Shown here one piece after another: positions 58,398 to 64,000 of a stretch of DNA of 64,000 nucleotides. Source of the stretch: Phaseolus vulgaris (lineage: Eukaryota; Streptophyta; Magnoliopsida; Fabales; Fabaceae); contig NC_023750.2 in assembly GCF_000499845.2 (NCBI RefSeq), positions 27,284,643-27,348,642 of the forward strand, given 5' to 3'. How positions within the stretch are numbered: position 1 is the stretch's first letter; every line of letters starts with the position of its first letter. A model generated the notes under the pieces. That model saw only the letters and a list, made by a program, of their open reading frames with translations, was not told where the DNA came from and did no database searches. A program made the position numbers and the translations under genes.

Positions 58398-61300
58398 ATG
58401 ATGAAACTGGTTAGTATGAATATTAGGGGTTTAGGAGGAAGGATAAAAAGGAAGTATATTAGTGATCTTATTAAAATAGAACAAGTTGGATTTATCTACA
58501 AAATGTGAACAAATTAGTAAGGAGAGGTGTTATCAAATGTGGGGGTCAAATAAAATTGATTGGATTGAGATTGGGGCAGTTAATAATGGTGGAGGGATAA
58601 TCACTATGTGGAAGAAAGATTGCTTTGAAATGAAAAGGTACTTTTAAACGGGAACAACTTCTCAATCATTGAAGGAGTATGGAAGATAGGAAAGTTAATA
58701 GAAATAACGATAGTTAATGTATATTGTGGTGGAACCTTAAGAGAAAAGAGAATTATTTGGGATGAGTTATGTGAGGTAAGAAAGAGTCACCCAATAAAAA
58801 TGTGGTGCGTAGCTGGAGATTTTAATTCTATTAGACGTGTTGGGGAGAGAAGAGGTCAAAGCTCTAATGTCAATTATAGTAGCGAAATACGAAGCCTTAA
58901 TAATTTTATCGAAGGTTCTAGTCTGGTTGATATTCCGTTAGTGGGTAGAAAGTTACTTGGTATAAACCTAATGGGAGAGTTAAGAGCATAATAGATAGAA
59001 TTTTAGTTTCCCTTGAATGGTTAGATAAGTGGCCGGGAAGTAAACAGTATGCAGAAGGGAGACCGATTTCGGACCATTGTGCTTTAATTTTAAAGGATAT
59101 AAATATTGACTGGGGCCCAAAACCGTTTAGATGTCTAGATGTATGGCAAAAAGATGTTCGGTTTAAGGAGCTTGTAAGGACTAAGTGGGAAAGTTATGTA
59201 ATTAGGGGAAATGGGTTGTATGTTTTGAAGGAGAAATTGAAAAGGTTAAAGTTTGACATAAGGAGTTGGAACAAATCTATATTTGGAGATGTTAATAAAC
59301 AAAGAGTGGAGTTGGAAAAGAGAATCCAAGTTTTGGATGAAAAAGATGATGAGGGGGAGTTGAGTGTGGAAGACAAAGAAGAAAGGAGACAACTTTTAGC
59401 TGACTTGAGGCAAGCCAGAGTTAAACAAGAAGCGATTTTACAGCAAAAAGCAAGGATGAGTTAGGTAAGTCAGGGCGACTTGAATACAAAGTTTTATCAT
59501 TCAAGTATTAAGTGGAGGAGGATGCAAAATGGGATTAATGGTCTCAAGGTCGACGATCAGTGGTGTGATGACCTGGTTGAAGTAAAAGTTAGAGTGGAGG
59601 AATTCTTTGGGGGTAGATTCAGTGAGGGAAGTCAACAAGTTAGGTTGGATAATGTTTGGTTTAAGGGTATCACTAGAGAGGATAATGAAATGTTGGTTGG
59701 AGCTATATCAGAAGTTGAAGTAAAAAAGGCAGTTTGGAATTGTGAAAACTCTAAAAGTCCTGGTCCAGATGAGTTTAATTTTGGTTTTTTAAAATTTTGT
59801 TGGGATATATAAAAGGAGATGTGATGAATGCGGTACAAAGTTTTGCAGAGGGTGGAAGTTGGTCGAAAGGTACTAATGCTTCATTTATTACTCTTCTGCC
59901 AAAGGTTGTAAATCCACAACTTTTGAATGACTTTAGACCGATTTCATTGGTGGGATGTATGTATAAAATTATATCTAAAAATTCTCTCTTCAAGGTTGAA
60001 AAGGGTGTTGGATAAAGTTATTGACCCTAGGCAGTCAACTTTTCTGGAAGGAAGGGGTTTGTTGGATAGTGTGTTAGTTGCTAATGAGACCCTTGAGAAG
60101 GTAAAGAGGAATAAGAAGGAATGTGTGGTGTTTAAGGTGGATTATGAAAAAGGCTTATGACTCAGTAAGTTGGGAGTTTATTTACTATAAGCTAAGAAGA
60201 TTGGGATTTTGTGGAAAGTAGATTGAATGGATAAAAACTGCCTAGAATCTTCCTCGATATCTATGCTGATAAATGGAAGTCCAACAACTGAGTTCAAACC
60301 AATGAAGGGTCTAAGACAATGGGACCCTGTAGCACCCATTTCTTTTTCTCATTGCGACTGAAGGACTTGTAGAGGTAGTTAGACAGGCGGAAGAAAAGAT
60401 GTTAGTAGAAAGTATTGTGGTCGGGGAAGGGCGAGTAAAGGTGAGTATGCTACAATATGCAGACGACACCCTATTTTTTTGTAAAGCCTCAATTCAAAGT
60501 GTTTGGACATTAAAAGCAATTATGAGGGGCTTTGAACTTGCCTCTAGTCTTAAGGTTAATTATTCCAAGAGTAAGGTTGGTGAAGTGGGTGTGAACATCA
60601 ATCAAACGATGATTTTTGTCTCTATTCTTAACTGTGATATTATGAAGGCACCTTTTAGTTATTTGGGGGTGACAGTGGACGAGAATCATGAGAGGTGTGC
60701 TTTTTGGGAAGGGTTGCTCAATAAGTTACGGAGTAGGTTGTGCTCTTGGAAAGGGAAATCCCTCTCTTTGGCTGGTAGAGTATATCTTATCAAATCAGTG
60801 TTTACATCAGTACCGTTATTCTATGTCTCCTTATTTTGTATGTCGGCTACTATGGTGAAGGAAGTGAAAAGGATACAAAAGAGATTTTTGTGAGAGTGGG
60901 GCTCAAAGAAAAGAAAAATTGCTTGGGTGGCGTGGCATAAGGTTTGTGAGTCAAAAGACAAAGGTGGATTAGGGGTAATTGATATAAGGAAATTTAACTT
61001 GGCTCTTTTGGGGAAATGGATTTGGAGACTTAAATCTGAAAAGAGAAGTTTATGGAAGAATATTCTAGATTCCAAGTCTAGTGGGTAGAGGGGTTTAAGG
61101 TCCCAAGTTCAGAACGGAATCGCTATGGTGGAATGACATTAGGAAAGTTTGGAATTTAGAGGAGTGATGCAATGACTTTGAAGACAAAGGTAGGTGGGAA
61201 GTAGGGGATGGAAAAGAAATTAGGTTCTGGGAGGATAAGTGGATGGACAATGTTCCTTTAATGCATAAATTCCCTATACTTTTTTTGATATCCTTATATA

Positions 61301-61965
61301 TTGGTCGCACTCTATCACAAGTTGGGGTTTGGAGTAATAATAGTTGGTTGTGGGAATTGAGTTGAAGAAGGAATCTCTTTGGGTGGGAATCTAGTCTGGC
61401 TGACCTTTTATTGCAGGTGTTGGATAACAAGAGGTTAACAAAAGAGGGTGAAAGTACGACCGATAAATGGATTTGGAAGGATGTACAATCTACGGACTTC
61501 TCTATGAAGGCAGCCTATAATATTCTCTTGGGGGAGGAGGCTGCAGGGTCTAGGGAACCTTTTGCGGAGTTCGGGACATTAAAGACTTTACCATCATCAC
61601 ATTTTACGGCTTGGAAGGTGTTATGTAATGCGATTGCCACTGAGGACAATCTCTTGAGATGTGGTATACCTATAGCGTGTGTTGGATGCCCCCTATGTGG
61701 GGTGGAAGAAGAGACGGTAAGGCATCTATTTTTTGAGTGTAGGGTCTCTTGGAGAATTTGGGGAATGTGTCTTGAGTGGCTGGGATCTTCTTTGGCTCGA
61801 CATTGTGATGCATAAATGCATTTTTAAGATGTTTAAACCTATAGGTTTGAAACATGTTATTATTAGGTGTCGGGGGGGGGGGGGGGGGGGGGGGGGGGAG
61901 GGGGGCATTTGGGTAGATATTGTAAGTGAAATTTGGAACAACAGGAATATGGTTGTTTTTTAGAA
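58398..61965 (+). pseudogene. LINE ORF2 (endonuclease, reverse transcriptase, zinc domain), broken
   Basis: ATG at 58398 opens MMKLVSMNIRGLGG, the N-terminus of the APE-type endonuclease. VAGDFNSIRR (58810-58840) and ISDHCAL (59068-59090) are its catalytic blocks. RT follows: PGPDEFNFGFLK, FITLLPKV, FRPISLVGCMYK, FLEGRGLLDSV, FKVDYEKG, and MLQYADDTLFF (60445-60480) with the YADD active site. SYLGV, a long thumb region, then zf-RVT at 61610-61800 (CPLCG...HLFFEC). Stops and shifts near 58500, 58640, 58960, 59462, 59810, 60005, 60150, 60330 and 60892 break it. A 27-base G run at 61872 sits in the last part. Confidence 0.93.
61872..61905 (+). repeat. Poly-G tract
   Basis: Twenty-seven G, one A, then six more G. 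In the C-terminal coding part of the LINE. May be an expansion or partly a sequencing artefact. Confidence 0.8.
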
Positions 61966-62692
61966 TGGGCGCGTAGATTTAGCGGAGGTTTTTACGGTAG
62001 TACAAAGGAAGACTTGGTCTTGGGTCACGGTAAAGGAAATATTTCTGATTTCTCTTACTTAGACTGGTGTTTGGAACCTCAATGTTGTATGAGGTATTTG
62101 AAAGATTGATTTTTGGTGCTCCATGGTTAATGTTTTTGTCCATGTTTGGAAGTTGTGGTGTGTTTTGCAAGTTTCTTGGTTTTGTCTATCTGGCAGGTTC
62201 AGGTTGAAGGTTTTGCTCTTGGGTTGCGGTAAAGGAAAGTGTATTTGACTTATTATATTTGGTTTGACGTTGGACTTTATATGGTGTATGAGTTTTGATA
62301 GATTGATGTGTGATGTTTATGACTACTGTTCTGTCCAGATTGGAAAGTTGTAATGTGCTCTGTGCATGTCTTTTGGTTTATGTATCCTCCTCGCAAGATC
62401 GATTTGTTGATGTTGGCACTTGATTATTTGGAGCTCTTCAGCCTGTTGACAAAGATCTTATTTAGTAGTTAGATTTTATGTCCTGTTTTGAGGGTGTAGT
62501 CTCTTTGGTGGGTTGATGTAATTGTATTTGTTGAAATTCTGTATCTTGATTTGGTAGGTTTATGGTTAATGTGTTGTAATGTCTGGTGGATCCTTAACTG
62601 GTTTGGTGCTAGGAAACTTGTCTTAGGTGTTTTGTATAAGGGTTGGGACATCCCTAAAATGTCTCATTTTATTTTATTTATTCTTTACTGAT
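61966..62692 (+). other. LINE 3' untranslated region
   Basis: G/T-rich non-coding sequence with frequent TTGGTT/TTTGGT words between the ORF2 end and the A tail. A partial internal similarity exists between 62010-62130 and 62205-62320 (TCTTGGGT(C/T)(A/G)CGGTAAAGGAAA...), suggesting a roughly 200-base duplication in the 3' UTR. Confidence 0.6.
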
Positions 62693-62714
62693 AAAAAAAA
62701 TTGTAATTCATCAT

Positions 62715-63585
62715 TAAATTCACATTCACATGTTGCAATTCAAACCTAAGTAATTTGTATATTTGTCTAATTAAAGAATTTAATAACATTTGTTAAAATG
62801 TTATCAAATATTTATATTAGTGACATTTTTATAATGTTTTTTTTATTGAAAAAATATCACTAAAGACTTTTAATAACAATTTTAGATTACATCTTTATTA
62901 AAAAAAACTACTAAAGGTTTTTAGTAATATTTCTATAATTTTATTTCTTATTAAAAACATTACTAAAAAATTATAACATTTTTAAAATATCATTTCTTTA
63001 TTAAAAAAAAATTAGTAACATTTTTTTATGTTACTTTTTTATTAAAGAATATTACTAAAAAGATTTAATAATATTTTTAAAATGTCACTCTTTTATTTAA
63101 AATATTATTAAAAAATAGTAATATTTTCAAATATCACTTTTTCATTAAAAAAAATTACTAAATCTTTTAATTAATATTTTATAATGTTACTTTTTTAATA
63201 AAAAGTATCACTAAAAAAATTTAGTAACATTTCAAAATATTAATTTTTATTAAAAAAAGTTACTAAGATTTTTAATAAAAAATTTATAATGTTATTTTTA
63301 TTAAAAAATATTATTAAAAAAATAATAATATTTTAAAATGTTATTTTTTATTAAATAAATGTTTCTAAAAATAATTAGTAACATTTTTAAAATGTTATTT
63401 TTTATTAAATAAATATTATCAAAAGTATTTAATAATATTTTTATAAATATTATCATTAATATTTAATTTTTTATTACAAGTATTTAGTAACACTAACTAC
63501 AAGTAATATATGATAAAATGTTAGTAAATTATATTAATAATATTTTGTTTGATTTAGTAATTTTTTATATGTTACTAATTGTGTA
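62715..63585. repeat. Degenerate array of GTAACATTTT units, right subterminal region
   Basis: Units of about 55-65 bases, each with ATTACTAAAA...AGTAACATTTTTAAAATGTT...TTTTATTAAAAA, run through the whole segment; each is near-palindromic. They end at GTGTAGTAGTG (63581-63591). Confidence 0.75.
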
Positions 63586-63591
63586 GTAGTG

Positions 63592-63944
63592 TCTATAGCA
63601 TTAATCCTCTACACTCTCCTTTGTATTATGCTTGTTGAAATATATTGAGTCATCCACACGATTGAATTAATACATCCAACTCCATAACTTGAACTAAATT
63701 AATTAAATTAGTGTTCAAACTTTTAAGTTAATCTAATACAACTTAAAAATAAAACAAATTTAATAGTAGTTAGTTCAAGTAATTGAATTTGTAATTTATA
63801 AATTCAATACATCTCAATCAAATTAATTATATTATTTATGATATTCTTATTTTAATTTTATATCATTTTTTTCATTAGTTAGTTTATATAAACCAAGTGT
63901 AATTATATAAATGTTTTTTTAAACAGAAAGAAAGAAAATAAAAT

Positions 63945-63985
<41 letters not shown>

Positions 63986-64000
63986 ATACAATTGAATATG
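63592..64000. other. AT-rich DNA with (AT)15 microsatellite at 63951-63980
   Basis: No gene seen. The AT run is uninterrupted for 30 bases. Confidence 0.7.

Larger units (their letters stand above)
55919..62700 (+). mobile_element. Full-length L1-type LINE with 14-bp TSD
   Basis: TTGTAATTCATCAT occurs at 55905-55918 and 62701-62714, a perfect target duplication. The 6782-base element between starts with a GA-rich leader (55970-55998), then ORF1, ORF2, a T-rich 3' UTR and a short A tail (62693-62700). The size and order fit a complete plant L1. Multiple stops and shifts show it is inactive, though the intact TSD suggests the insertion is not ancient. Confidence 0.95.
51242..63591. mobile_element. 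Possible large CACTA-type element hosting an LTR and a LINE
   Basis: The left end CACTACATCATTTCCTAA and the right end GTGTAGTAGTG (complement CACTACTACAC) are CACTA-like, and both are followed inward by GTAACATTTT-rich subterminal arrays (51260-51490; 62715-63585). Flanks are TCC (51239-51241) and TCT (63592-63594), a TSD with one mismatch. The terminal match is weak, so the two ends might belong to different elements. Excluding the LINE, about 5.6 kb. Confidence 0.45.

Overview
The window is plant nuclear DNA: intron-containing gene structure, a chloroplast-targeted kinase, and plant-type LTR, LINE and CACTA transposons. The solo-LTR families (CCGATTGTTT motif pairs, LTR ends of the form CAATTCACCCCCCTC...TAACA) suggest a legume, probably Phaseoleae (Vigna/Phaseolus group). 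That is inference from repeat style, not a search.

Only one intact host gene is supported: a seven-exon ABC1-family atypical kinase, best matching ABC1K3 of plastoglobules, at 10816-14781. It splices cleanly into 718 codons. Nearly everything else recognisable is transposon sequence, much of it nested, or AT-rich DNA where I recognise nothing.

Layout. 1-1620: 3' end and 3' LTR of a Ty3/gypsy element (family A), apparently inserted in the 3' LTR of a decayed Ty1/copia element lying on the minus strand (1621-8235), which itself carries a solo LTR in its gag (6582-7671) and another insertion near the RT/RNase H junction. 8236-10815: AT-rich flank. 10816-14781: kinase gene. 17452-26830: a complete but internally deleted gypsy element (family B) with near-perfect TSD. 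It keeps gag, protease and the extreme C-terminus of pol, has lost RT, RNase H and integrase core, and carries a spliced antisense gene resembling the 'putative gypsy type transposon' family. That gene is split by a solo LTR (23019-25174), which is split by a family A solo LTR (23185-23969): three-level nesting with TSDs at each level. 26836-30564: AT-rich, no gene seen. 30565-33877: decayed chromovirus-like gypsy pol and LTR. 33964-37034: gypsy RNase H fragment joined to a second copy of the antisense gene, then an LTR split by a solo LTR. 37180-39462 and 41908-45633: two CACTA DNA transposons with TIRs and 3-bp TSDs; the first holds a Ulp1-protease remnant and an 86-bp tandem repeat, the second a 60-bp tandem repeat and a solo LTR. 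46660-50652: LTR debris and a 5'-truncated minus-strand LINE. 51242-63591: a possible third, larger CACTA element hosting a gypsy-type LTR and a full-length LINE (55919-62700) with a perfect 14-bp TSD.

I see no wholly new biological system. The most interesting signals are the antisense gene carried by two different gypsy copies, whose reading frame is restored exactly when the nested solo LTR is removed; the in-frame protease-to-pol-tail deletion derivative; the hairpin-bearing 86-bp array in a CACTA element; and a 27-base G run inside LINE ORF2.
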